Assembly: GCA_041687395.1 (NCBI GenBank)
Contig: JAWLCA010000014.1
Location: 46,886 to 110,885 of the forward strand
Direction of reading: 5' to 3'
From: JAWLCA01 sp041687395
GTDB lineage: Bacteria > Pseudomonadota > Alphaproteobacteria > Rhodobacterales > Rhodobacteraceae
Length of the DNA: 64,000 bases
Under the pieces are notes generated by a model. The model was not told the origin of the DNA. It did no database searches and saw nothing but the letters and a program-made list of their open reading frames with translations. A program made the position numbers and the translations under genes. Below, in pieces: positions 7,879 through 16,390 of the stretch; position 1 is the first letter of the stretch, and every line of letters begins with the position of its first letter.

Positions 7879-10263
7879 CTACTCGCCGTAGGGCAGCCAG
7901 ATCGTCTTCACCTGCGTCGCACCGCGCAGATAGGTCTCCCCCTCACCCTGAACCGGGTCTGCCCAGTCGCGCAACCGCCCGTCCGCCCAGACAGGTTTCA
8001 GGTTCCCGGCCGACGCCTCCTCGACCATCCGCACCCCCTCGGCCGTGCCGCAATACCACAGCGCGGCCACGTCATCATGCTCGGCCAGGGTCTTTGCCAG
8101 CGGGGCGCTGGGGCCGGTGATCAGGTTGATGACACCGCCCGGAATATCCGAGGTTTCAAGCACTTGATACAGTCGCGCAGCAATAAGTGGATGATCCTGC
8201 GCAGCGATAGCAACCACCCGGTTGCCCATGGCCGCCGCCGGCAGGATCAGCGACATCATCGACAGAAGCGGCGCCTCGTCCGGGCAGACGATCCCCATCA
8301 CGCCAAAGGGTTCCGGCACCGCAAGCGTCACGTTGCGCGTCTTGGTCGCATGGATCGCACCGTCGAACTTGTCGGCCCAGGCGGCATATCGGAACGCACG
8401 ACGGATGGTCAGTTCGACCTCATCCCCCGCATCCCCCGTGCAAGCCTCCAACAAAGCGGCAAACTCCGCCCGCCGCTGATCTAGATTTTCGGCAAGGAAA
8501 TAAAGCACTTGCGCGCGATTGTGCCCGGTCAGATTGCTCCATCCGCCGGCCTTCTGAGCGGCCTCCACCGCGTTGCGGATGTCCTTCCGGTTGCCGATCC
8601 CGGCTTGCCCGATCACGGTGCCCGCGGCCCCGGTCACACTGTATGACTGCCCCCCATCGGGGCGCACCTGCTTGCCACCGATATACAGCTTGACCGTAAT
8701 GTCGATGCCCGGTTTCGCATTTGCCCCCGGGGCAGCGGGATGCGGCGACGCATCGGGCCGGCTCTGCGGCGCAGGCCGCGCGGGCCGATCCGCGTTTTCC
8801 CATTTGGGAACAAGGTATTCCAGCATCCCCTCGCGCCCACCCTCGCGCCCGAACCCGCTTTCGCGGTAGCCGCCAAAGGTTGCGCCCGCGTCGAACACAT
8901 TGGTTTCATTGATCCAGACGACCCCGGCCTTCAGCTTCGCTGCGACCTCCACCGCCCGGCTCAGGTTCTCGGACCAGACCGAGGCCGCGAGGCCGTAGCG
9001 GGAGTTGTTGGCCAGTGCCACGGCTTCTTCGGCCGTCCGGAAGGTGTGCGTTACGGCGACCGGTCCGAAGATTTCCACCTGCGACACGGTTGCGGCGGGT
9101 TCGGCACCGGTAAAGAAACCGGGCGCGCTGAAAGCGCCCTTCTCCGGCAGCGCCACCTCTGCCCGCCACAGAGTCGCGCCCTCGGCCTTCGCCTGTTCCA
9201 GCAGCCCGTCGATCCGCGCGAGCTGCTTGCGCGAGACGATGGCACCCATGTCCATCGTCTTGTCCAGCGGATCGCCCACCCGCAGAGTCTGCAGCCGCGC
9301 GCGCAGCTTGGTGAAGAACCGCTCCGCCACGCCCTCCTGAACCAGCACGCGCGACCCGGCGCAGCAGACCTCGCCCTGATTGAACCAGATCGCATCGACA
9401 ACACCTTCGACGGCGCCATCCAGATCGGCATCCTCGAACACGATGAAGGGCGATTTGCCGCCCAGTTCCAGGCTCAGCTTCTTGCCTGATCCGGCGATCT
9501 GGCGCCGGATCGTCCGGCCCACCTCTGTCGAGCCGGTGAATGCCACCTTGTCCACGCCCGGATGGCCGCAGATCTTGGCCCCAGTTTCGGCCCCGCCGTG
9601 GACGATGTTGAGCACCCCTGCGGGAAGCCCGACTTCGCCGCAGCTCTCGGCGAAAGCATGTGCGGACAGCGGCGTCAGGTCTGCGGGTTTCAGCACCACG
9701 GTATTGCCCGCCGCCAGCGCGGGCGCGACCTTCCACGCTAGCATCAGCAGTGGGAAGTTCCACGGGATCACCTGCCCGCAAACACCCAACGGCACATGGC
9801 CCGGAAACTCACTCTCCACCAGGTCCGCCCAACCGGCGTGGTGGTAGAAATGCCGGGCGACCAGCGGGATATCGATATCCCGCGTCTCGCGAATGGTCTT
9901 GCCGTTGTCCATCGACTCCAGCACCGAAAGGAACCTCTCGCGCTTCTGCACATGACGGGCCAGCGCATACAGGTAGCGCGCGCGGGCATGGCCGGGCAAC
10001 GCCGACCACGCTGGAAACGCCGCGCGGGCAGCTGCGACAGCGGCGTCCACCTCGGCCCCGGTCCCGGCTGCGATTTGGGCCAGCGGCGCATCGGTTGCGG
10101 GGTTGATCACCTCGATCGGCGCACCCTCGGGCACTAAGAAAGTGCCGCCGATGTAGTGTCCTATCACCTCTGGCTGCGCCGCCAGCCAGGCGCGCACCTC
10201 GTCGTTCGCCTCCGGTGCCGGGCCATAGTCCATGGTCTTCATGATGTCCTTGATCGCGGGCAT
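7879..10263 (-). CDS. Tandem aldehyde dehydrogenase, second domain apparently inactive
   Basis: The 794-residue protein (ATG at 10263, 10 bases after deoC) has two aldehyde dehydrogenase domains. Domain 1, at about residues 30-490, is complete: PWNFP near 168, TGSTEVG, LELGGKSPF with general-base Glu near 266, and FNQGEVCCAGSR with catalytic Cys near 300. Domain 2, at about residues 520-794, keeps the NAD-binding fold (VPEPFGVMGIVCPDEAPL). At the ELGGK position it has NLKPVWADGR, and it ends without a catalytic Cys loop. The neighbouring deoC makes acetaldehyde, so oxidation of acetaldehyde to acetate or of a related aldehyde is the likely role. The true substrate is not shown by sequence. 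Confidence 0.9.
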   Translation of the reverse strand: MPAIKDIMKTMDYGPAPEANDEVRAWLAAQPEVIGHYIGGTFLVPEGAPIEVINPATDAPLAQIAAGTGAEVDAAVAAARAAFPAWSALPGHARARYLYALARHVQKRERFLSVLESMDNGKTIRETRDIDIPLVARHFYHHAGWADLVESEFPGHVPLGVCGQVIPWNFPLLMLAWKVAPALAAGNTVVLKPADLTPLSAHAFAESCGEVGLPAGVLNIVHGGAETGAKICGHPGVDKVAFTGSTEVGRTIRRQIAGSGKKLSLELGGKSPFIVFEDADLDGAVEGVVDAIWFNQGEVCCAGSRVLVQEGVAERFFTKLRARLQTLRVGDPLDKTMDMGAIVSRKQLARIDGLLEQAKAEGATLWRAEVALPEKGAFSAPGFFTGAEPAATVSQVEIFGPVAVTHTFRTAEEAVALANNSRYGLAASVWSENLSRAVEVAAKLKAGVVWINETNVFDAGATFGGYRESGFGREGGREGMLEYLVPKWENADRPARPAPQSRPDASPHPAAPGANAKPGIDITVKLYIGGKQVRPDGGQSYSVTGAAGTVIGQAGIGNRKDIRNAVEAAQKAGGWSNLTGHNRAQVLYFLAENLDQRRAEFAALLEACTGDAGDEVELTIRRAFRYAAWADKFDGAIHATKTRNVTLAVPEPFGVMGIVCPDEAPLLSMMSLILPAAAMGNRVVAIAAQDHPLIAARLYQVLETSDIPGGVINLITGPSAPLAKTLAEHDDVAALWYCGTAEGVRMVEEASAGNLKPVWADGRLRDWADPVQGEGETYLRGATQVKTIWLPYGE

Positions 10264-10273
10264 GGGCGTCCCC

Positions 10274-11263
10274 TCAGGCCAGGGCGTGGCGGTGGGCGGC
10301 AGAGTAGCGGCCGGTGAGGTGGTGTTCCAACTGGCGCTCGATATCGCCCAAAAGGGAACTCGCACCGATGCGGAACAGGTCAGGCTGCATCCAGCGGGTG
10401 CCGAGCTCCTCCTTTATCAGGATCAGCCAGGCCATCGCGTCCTTGGCGGTCTTCAAGCCGCCCGCCGGCTTGAACCCGACCCGGTGTCCGGTCAGGTCAC
10501 GATAATCGCGCAGCACCCGCACCATGGTCAGTGAGACGGGCAGCGTCGCGTTCACATCCTCTTTCCCGGTGGAGGTCTTGATGAAATCCGCCCCCGCCTG
10601 CATCGCCACCATCGACGCGCGATAGACATTGGTCAGCGTGCGCAGATCGCCGGTGCCCAGGATCGCCTTCATATGAGCCTCCCTGCAGGCCGCGCGCATC
10701 GCCGAGATCTCGTCGTAAAGCCCCTGCCAGTTACCCGTCAGGACATGCTCGCGGGTGATGACGATGTCGATCTCATCCGCACCCTGCTCCACCGCGTAGG
10801 TGATTTCCGCCAGCCGCAGTGGCAGCGGCGTCAGTCCGGCGGGAAACCCGGTTGCGACCGAGGCGACGGGAATGCCGGAGTCCTGCAGAGCCCGCACCGC
10901 ATGGGGCACCATCGTGGGATAGACGCAGACAGCACCCACCGTGATCGGCCCCACGTCCAGCGCTGCCAGCAAATCAGCACGCACCGGCTGCCGCGCCTTG
11001 GCGCAAAGCCGCGCGACCCTGCCCGCCGTGTCGTCGCCTGCCAAGGTCGTCAGATCGATGCAGCGGATCGCCTGCAGGAGCCACGCCGCCTGCCACTCCT
11101 TCTTCACCGTGCGGCGCGTGGTCAGACTGGCCACACGGCGCTCAGTCGCCGAAAGGTTGACCTGCACGCCCTCGAACCATTCGGGCGTCAGCGGCATGCC
11201 CGGATTGCGGGCGAGCATGTCCTGCATGGGCACTTCCTGCCCGGTTGTATCTCGCGCTTTCAT
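10274..11263 (-). CDS. deoC: Deoxyribose-phosphate aldolase
   Basis: DeoC splits 2-deoxyribose 5-phosphate into glyceraldehyde 3-phosphate and acetaldehyde. From the ATG at 11263 (GGAGACGCCG just before it) the protein has 329 residues, with about 70 extra N-terminal residues compared with the short E. coli enzyme. Active-site elements are present: EIDIVI (Asp), ADFIKTSTGK (Schiff-base Lys) and VGFKPAGGLKT (second Lys). It is the first gene of an operon with the aldehyde dehydrogenase and is divergent from the TIGR04076/aldo-keto reductase/TRAP genes. A ribokinase-family gene 5 kb away could supply the phosphorylated sugar. Confidence 0.94.
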   Translation of the reverse strand: MKARDTTGQEVPMQDMLARNPGMPLTPEWFEGVQVNLSATERRVASLTTRRTVKKEWQAAWLLQAIRCIDLTTLAGDDTAGRVARLCAKARQPVRADLLAALDVGPITVGAVCVYPTMVPHAVRALQDSGIPVASVATGFPAGLTPLPLRLAEITYAVEQGADEIDIVITREHVLTGNWQGLYDEISAMRAACREAHMKAILGTGDLRTLTNVYRASMVAMQAGADFIKTSTGKEDVNATLPVSLTMVRVLRDYRDLTGHRVGFKPAGGLKTAKDAMAWLILIKEELGTRWMQPDLFRIGASSLLGDIERQLEHHLTGRYSAAHRHALA

Positions 11264-11375
11264 CGGCGTCTCCATCCCAATGAGCAAGGTGCCGGGATTG
11301 CGCGCCGCTTGCAACAGAGAGGCGCCATTGACCGTACCTGCGACGCTTCGTAACAGTTGCCGGAACGGGGGCGGT

Positions 11376-11753
11376 ATGGACAACAACAGCGAAGACGGAG
11401 CCTTCTGGCTTTACGACCTGAAGGTGGAAACGGTGTTGGACGGCCGCACCCCGGTCTGTCGGCATATCGAGGGGGAAAGCTTCACGGTCGAGGGCGAGGC
11501 GCTGGTGTTCCCGGCGGGCGCACGGGTTTCGATGTATGCGCTGGCCGCCCTTCTGCCGCTGCTGCCCGCCAAGCAGCGGCCTACCGATCCTGCCGACTGG
11601 ATGAGCACGGACGCCGAGGTCGCATGCCCCGACCCGCATTGCGGTGGCCGCTTTCGCGTGACCCGAACGGCCAGGCGGCAGTTCCACCACTCCGAGACTA
11701 CAGGCCTGCCCGAGGCCCGCGACACGCCCTATTGGCAGAAAGACCAGACATGA
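11376..11753 (+). CDS. TIGR04076 family protein
   Basis: The protein has 125 residues from the ATG at 11376 (GGGGGCGG upstream). It resembles the TIGR04076 family of small proteins of unknown function: a VETVLDGRTPVCRHIEGESF region, MYALAALLPLLPA in the middle, and a CPDPHC motif near residue 91 that could bind a metal. It overlaps the aldo/keto reductase start by ATGA, so the two are translated together. Family members often sit next to aldo/keto reductases, which suggests a shared sugar or carbonyl pathway. No enzymatic function can be given. Confidence 0.8.
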   Translation: MDNNSEDGAFWLYDLKVETVLDGRTPVCRHIEGESFTVEGEALVFPAGARVSMYALAALLPLLPAKQRPTDPADWMSTDAEVACPDPHCGGRFRVTRTARRQFHHSETTGLPEARDTPYWQKDQT

Positions 11754-12832
11754 GCGTCGAAACGACACACCTGCGCCCCGATCATCCCATCTCGCGCGTG
11801 ATCAAGGGCGGCTGGCAGCTGGCAGGCGACCACGGCGCGGTGGACCGGGCGGCGGCCATCGCCGACATGGAGGCCTTCGTCGACGCCGGCATCACCACCT
11901 TCGACTGCGCCGACATCTACACCGGCGTCGAGGAGATGATCGGCCAGTTCATCGCCGACTTGCGCCACCGCCGGGGGGCAGAGGTCGCCGACAGGGTGGT
12001 GGTGCACACCAAGCTCGTCCCCGACCTGTCGCTGCTGGAAACACTCACCGCCGAGCAGATCGAGGCCATTGTCGACCGGTCCCTTAGGCGGCTGAATCTG
12101 GATCAACTGCACCTGGTCCAGTTCTACTGGTGGGACATGACGCTGGGCGATCCCGCCCGCGCGATGGAGCATCTGGCGGGGATCAAGGCCAAGGGGAAGA
12201 TCCGGCACATTGGCGTCACGAACTGGGATGTTGCAGAGACCGAACGGCTGATGCAGGCGGGGGCCGATCTGGTCTCGACGCAGGTGCAGTATTCGCTCCT
12301 CGACCGCCGCCCGGCGCATGGCTTGGCCGATTGGGCCGGGGCGCATGACATGGGACTTTTGTGCTACGGCACGCTGGCGGGCGGCTTCCTGACCGAGGAC
12401 TGGCTGGGCAAGCCCGACCCCGGTTTCGACTTCTCGAACCGCAGTCTGGTGAAATACCGCCTGATCATCGACGAGTTCGGCCCCTGGGCGCTGTTTCAGG
12501 AATTGCTTTTCGCGCTGAAATCCGTGGGCGACCGGCACGGCGTCTCCCTGCCCGCCGTCGCGACGCGCTGGGTTCTGGATCAGCCCCATGTCTCTGCCGC
12601 CATCGTCGGTGCCCGCTATGCCCGCCACCTGCCCAAGACACTTGAGGTGTTCGAGTTTGCGCTCGATGCGCAAGACCGCGCGGCAATCGACGCGGTGCTG
12701 GCACAGGCCGCAGGGCCGAACGGGCCCGTCTTCGGGTTAGAAAGCGACCGCAGCGGGCGGCATGGGCGGATCATGAAATACAACCTCAACACCCGCCCCG
12801 ACGCCCCCATCCTTGCCGAGGACGCAGGATGA
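11750..12832 (+). CDS. Aldo/keto reductase
   Basis: The 360-residue enzyme has a TIM-barrel aldo/keto reductase pattern: FDCADIYTGVEEMIGQF with the catalytic Asp and Tyr, VVVHTKLVPD with the Lys, and LHLVQFYWWDMT where a His is usual before the substrate loop. GKIRHIGVTNWD and the C-terminal AAIVGARYARHL match the NADP-binding end. The start overlaps the TIGR04076 stop, and the stop overlaps the TRAP small subunit start. This is a tight operon in which the reductase probably acts on the substrate brought in by the transporter. The WWD stretch in place of the usual QIH makes the substrate class uncertain. Confidence 0.88.
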   Translation: MSVETTHLRPDHPISRVIKGGWQLAGDHGAVDRAAAIADMEAFVDAGITTFDCADIYTGVEEMIGQFIADLRHRRGAEVADRVVVHTKLVPDLSLLETLTAEQIEAIVDRSLRRLNLDQLHLVQFYWWDMTLGDPARAMEHLAGIKAKGKIRHIGVTNWDVAETERLMQAGADLVSTQVQYSLLDRRPAHGLADWAGAHDMGLLCYGTLAGGFLTEDWLGKPDPGFDFSNRSLVKYRLIIDEFGPWALFQELLFALKSVGDRHGVSLPAVATRWVLDQPHVSAAIVGARYARHLPKTLEVFEFALDAQDRAAIDAVLAQAAGPNGPVFGLESDRSGRHGRIMKYNLNTRPDAPILAEDAG

Positions 12833-13329
12833 GAGCAGTAGCGGGCCTGTCCCGGCTGTTGACCACGGTCTTGCAGCCCGTGGTCGCGCTGACGTTGTTC
12901 GCGATCCTGGTGGTGATGGTGGCGGATGTCTTCGGACGCTACCTGTTCAATCGTCCGATCCGCGGCGCCTACGAGATCACCGAATTCCTGATGTGCCTGA
13001 TGGTGGCGGGCGCGTTGCCACTTGTCAGCCTTTGGGGTCGGCATGTCGAGGCCTCGCTCGTGGCCGATCTCGCACCGCGGCTGACACCGGCGCTGTTCTG
13101 GGTGGCCGGCGTCGCCTCGGCTCTGGTTTTCGGATATCTGGCGATACTGCTTTGGGGCTACGGCGGCCAGCTTTCGCGGCAGAACGCACAGTCGCTGTTC
13201 GGCGGCGTACCCAGGGCCCCGTTTGCGCGATACATGGCCGTGATGTGCGCTCTTGCGGCCCTTGCCTCGGCGATCGCCCTGATCCGCCACGATCCAGGGC
13301 CGCAGCTGCCCGAGGGGCGCGATGAATGA
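12829..13329 (+). CDS. TRAP transporter small membrane subunit (DctQ type)
   Basis: The protein has 166 residues and four transmembrane helices: VALTLFAILVVMVADVFGRY, then FLMCLMVAGALPLVSLWG, a helix near ALFWVAGVASALVFGYL, and AVMCALAALASAIAL. The first helix/loop FGRYLFNRPIRGAYEITEFL is characteristic of DctQ. It is joined to the reductase upstream and the large subunit downstream by 4-base overlaps. In TRAP systems this subunit pairs with the large one to form the sodium-driven permease. Confidence 0.92.
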   Translation: MRAVAGLSRLLTTVLQPVVALTLFAILVVMVADVFGRYLFNRPIRGAYEITEFLMCLMVAGALPLVSLWGRHVEASLVADLAPRLTPALFWVAGVASALVFGYLAILLWGYGGQLSRQNAQSLFGGVPRAPFARYMAVMCALAALASAIALIRHDPGPQLPEGRDE

Positions 13330-14612
13330 CCGCCGCGCTGGGGCTCGCCCTCGTCTTCCTGCTGATCATGGCGCGGGTGCCGGTGGGCGTGGCGATGCTG
13401 GGCGTAGGCTTCGCCGGCTTTGCCGCGGTCGTTGGGGTGCGGCCAGCGTCGTTCATGACAGCACAGACTGCCTTTGCAACGATCAACAGTTATTCGCTGT
13501 CGGTGCTGCCACTGTTCCTGCTGATGGGCAACCTGATCAACCGATCGCGCATCTCGGTCGAGCTGTACGACGCCGCCCACGCCTGCCTCGGCCATTGGCG
13601 CGGGGGGCTGGCGCAGGCGACGATCCTCGCCTGTGGCGGCTTCGCGGCGATCTCGGGTTCAAGCATGGCCACCACGGCCTCAATGGCGCGGGTCGCCTAT
13701 CCGTCGATGCGCCGATACGGCTATGCCGATATCCTGTCTGCCGGATCCATTGCGGCCGGCGGCACCCTGGGCATCCTGATCCCACCGTCGGTCGTGCTGC
13801 TGGTCTACGGGATCCTAACGGAGACCTCGATCTCCAAGCTGTTCATCGCCGGTATCGTGCCGGGGATCATGGCTGTCGCGCTTTACATGCTTACCATCGC
13901 CGTGATCGTCCGGTTGCGGCCCGATTGGGGGCCAGCGGCCGCGCGCAGCGACTGGGTCGCGCGCCGGGCGGCGGTGGCAAAGGTCTGGCCGGTGCTGGCG
14001 CTGTTCCTGCTGGTGATGGGCGGCATCTATGGCGGCATCTTCACGCCGACCGAGGCCGCTGGCGGCGGCGCGCTGGGGGCGCTGATGTTCGCCATGGCGC
14101 GCGGGGTGCTGACGCTGCGATCCTTTGGCGCGGTGCTGGTGGAAACCGCCGTCACCTCGGCAATGATCTTCTTCGTGATCATCGGCGCGATGGTGCTGGG
14201 CAACTTCCTGAACGTGGCGGGTCTGCCGCGGATGCTGCGCGAATTGATCTCGGCGCTGAACCTGTCGCCCCTTGGGGTGATGGCAGTGATCTGCCTGATC
14301 TATGTTCTGCTGGGCATGGTGCTGGAAAGCATGTCGATGATCCTGCTGACCATCCCGATCCTGTTTCCCATCGTGGTGGGGCTGGGGTTCGACCCCGTCT
14401 GGTTTGGCATCCTGATCGTGATGGTGGTGGAACTGGCGCTGATCTCGCCCCCCATCGGGTTGAACGTCTATCTGCTGCGGTCCGTGCTGCCGCATATCCC
14501 GCTTCGCCGGATCTTTGCCGGCGTATTCCTGTTCCTGATCCCCGACCTGCTGAAGCTCGCACTGATCATCGCCTTTCCCGCGCTTGTGCTCTGGCTTCCC
14601 TCGATGATGTAA
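13326..14612 (+). CDS. TRAP transporter large membrane subunit (DctM type)
   Basis: The 428-residue protein is an integral membrane protein with about 11-12 helices. DctM signatures include VLPLFLLMGNLINRSRI, GGTLGILIPPSVVLLVYG and FTPTEAAGGGALGAL, plus a C-terminal LISPPIGLNVYLLRS. It forms the sodium-coupled channel of the TRAP importer together with the preceding small subunit. The substrate-binding protein gene follows 33 bases later. Confidence 0.94.
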   Translation: MTAALGLALVFLLIMARVPVGVAMLGVGFAGFAAVVGVRPASFMTAQTAFATINSYSLSVLPLFLLMGNLINRSRISVELYDAAHACLGHWRGGLAQATILACGGFAAISGSSMATTASMARVAYPSMRRYGYADILSAGSIAAGGTLGILIPPSVVLLVYGILTETSISKLFIAGIVPGIMAVALYMLTIAVIVRLRPDWGPAAARSDWVARRAAVAKVWPVLALFLLVMGGIYGGIFTPTEAAGGGALGALMFAMARGVLTLRSFGAVLVETAVTSAMIFFVIIGAMVLGNFLNVAGLPRMLRELISALNLSPLGVMAVICLIYVLLGMVLESMSMILLTIPILFPIVVGLGFDPVWFGILIVMVVELALISPPIGLNVYLLRSVLPHIPLRRIFAGVFLFLIPDLLKLALIIAFPALVLWLPSMM

Positions 14613-14645
14613 CGACACAAAGACCCGACAACTGGAGGTAACAGA

Positions 14646-15680
14646 ATGACCCGAAATACGCTGATGGCCGGCGCCGCCGCGCTTGCCCTGATCGCCCTGC
14701 CCGCCACGGCACAAGACGTGGTGCTGCGTTATTCCAACTGGGTGCCCGCGACGCACCCCATCGTGACACAGGTGATCGAGCCGCTGTCGCGCGATCTGGA
14801 AGCCGCGACCGAGGGCCGCGTGACGATCGAGGTGGTGCCCGCCCTGGGCCCGCCGCCGGGTCATTTCGACCTTGTGGCTAACGAAGTGGCCGACATGGCC
14901 TTCTCGGTCCATGGCTACACCCCCGGCCGCTTCACCCTCACCGAGATCGGGGAACTGCCGCTGACGCATAACAATGCCATCGTCAATTCGCTGGCCTACT
15001 GGAACACCTATCAACGCTTCATGCTGGACGCGAACGAGCATGAGGGCGTCCGGCTGCTGGGGTTATGGACGAATGGCCCCTACCAGCTGACGATGAACGG
15101 CGACCTGTTGACTGACATGAGCGCGGTTGACGGCAAGCGCATCCGAGTACCCGGCCCGGTGGTCGAGAAGGTGGCAACCACGCTGGGAATGGTGCCGATC
15201 TCATCCTCGGTCACCGATTCCTACGAGCAGATCTCGCGCGGGGTCATCAACGGCATGTTCCAGCAGCTGGAAACGGTGTGGAACTTCAACCTGACCGAGT
15301 ATCTGACCCACATTTCCATCATCCCCGGCGGCTTTGCTCATTCCAGCCAGTATGTCGTGATGTCGGAAGCCGCCTATCAACGCCTGTCCGACGCCGACCG
15401 CGCCGCGCTCGACGCCTTGACAGGCGAGGCGCTGGTGCGCCGCTTTGCCGAAATGTGGCAGGCGCAAGAGGAAGAGGCTTTCGGCAAACTGGAAGAAGGT
15501 GGGGCGGTCTTCCACTATCTGGACGACGGCATGATTGCCCAGGTATCCGAGGCGCTCCAATTTATCCGGGACGACTGGGTGGAGGCCGCGAACGCCAAGG
15601 GCGTGGACGGCGCAGCCGCGCTTGCCTTCTACGAGGCCGAGATCGAGCGCATCGCGGCCGAAATGGGCGTCGAGAACTGA
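14646..15680 (+). CDS. TRAP transporter substrate-binding protein (DctP type)
   Basis: The protein has 344 residues with a clean Sec signal peptide (ALALIALPATAQ). The ribosome binding site CTGGAGG is strong. The DctP fold is evident from LRYSNWVPATHPI, DMAFSVHGYTPGRF, GKRIRVPGPVVEK (the region with the carboxylate-binding Arg) and QISRGVINGMFQQLETV. It is the periplasmic receptor for the transporter just upstream. A UUCG-loop hairpin ends the unit. Its ligand cannot be read from sequence; sugar-metabolism neighbours suggest a sugar acid or polyol-derived compound. Confidence 0.92.
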   Translation: MTRNTLMAGAAALALIALPATAQDVVLRYSNWVPATHPIVTQVIEPLSRDLEAATEGRVTIEVVPALGPPPGHFDLVANEVADMAFSVHGYTPGRFTLTEIGELPLTHNNAIVNSLAYWNTYQRFMLDANEHEGVRLLGLWTNGPYQLTMNGDLLTDMSAVDGKRIRVPGPVVEKVATTLGMVPISSSVTDSYEQISRGVINGMFQQLETVWNFNLTEYLTHISIIPGGFAHSSQYVVMSEAAYQRLSDADRAALDALTGEALVRRFAEMWQAQEEEAFGKLEEGGAVFHYLDDGMIAQVSEALQFIRDDWVEAANAKGVDGAAALAFYEAEIERIAAEMGVEN

Positions 15681-15693
15681 CTCGATCAGGGGA

Positions 15694-15709
15694 GGGCGCT
15701 TCGGCGCCC
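15694..15709. terminator. UUCG tetraloop hairpin between convergent genes
   Basis: GGGCGC-TTCG-GCGCCC forms a perfect 6-bp stem with a stable UUCG-type loop 13 bases after the TRAP receptor stop. The converging isomerase gene ends at 15715. There is no long T run, so the strength as a terminator is uncertain; it may act in both directions. Confidence 0.6.
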
Positions 15710-15714
15710 CGTCC

Positions 15715-16377
15715 TCACCCGCGCAGGATCTCGTTCCACAGCGGCAGGATCACAGGTTCGTCCTCCACGACCTCCGAAAACCGGCCAATGGGTTCGAGAA
15801 AGAAGTTGTCGTTCAAGTCATCATTGCACTGGCTGACCTCGATCACAAAGACCGGTCCCTGCCCCTCCTCGCCCCAGAACCGATGCTGCAGCCCGCGCGG
15901 CACGGTGATCGACGCGCCGGGCGTCAGGCGGATCGGCCCGGCGAAGGGATCGACCGCGCTGCCGTCGACCCGTGGCTGCCAGTCACCGATAGGAAAGCTG
16001 CCCTCGCGCGTGAATTCGATCATCAGGTTGCCGCCGCCGCGCACTATGATGTCCTCCAGCTTCACCTTGTGGGCGTGAAATGGGGTTTCCTGCCCCTCGC
16101 TCACGAACAGCGCCTTTTCGGCGTAGGGCCGCTCCTCGGACGCGTTCTGGTGACCGTTCCTCAGGCACAGCAGCGTCAGGCCGCGCGTCTCGAACCGCCC
16201 CTGGCCAAAGTCAGTCACGTCCCAGCCGATCTGGCGATCGGCGAGGAACCGCGAGGTCTCGGGGTTCGCGGCGTGATCCGCCAAGGTCCAGTCAGCCCAG
16301 TCCGGCAGCGGAAAGCACTGTGCTGTCAGCGTTTCGCGCGCCTGCTGCAGCGCCTGGTTGATGCGCGAGCGTTTCAT
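15715..16377 (-). CDS. D-lyxose/D-mannose isomerase-like cupin protein
   Basis: The protein has 220 residues from the ATG at 16377. It resembles the D-lyxose isomerase family, single-domain cupins that interconvert D-lyxose and D-xylulose or mannose and fructose with a divalent metal. FHAHKVKLEDIIVRGGGNL (two His and a Glu) followed by TVPRGLQHRFWGEEG supplies the metal ligands. It starts 13 bases after the ribokinase gene on the same strand, so isomerisation and phosphorylation are probably linked. The precise sugar is not shown. Confidence 0.85.
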   Translation of the reverse strand: MKRSRINQALQQARETLTAQCFPLPDWADWTLADHAANPETSRFLADRQIGWDVTDFGQGRFETRGLTLLCLRNGHQNASEERPYAEKALFVSEGQETPFHAHKVKLEDIIVRGGGNLMIEFTREGSFPIGDWQPRVDGSAVDPFAGPIRLTPGASITVPRGLQHRFWGEEGQGPVFVIEVSQCNDDLNDNFFLEPIGRFSEVVEDEPVILPLWNEILRG

Positions 16378-16390
16378 CGGAACACCTTCG

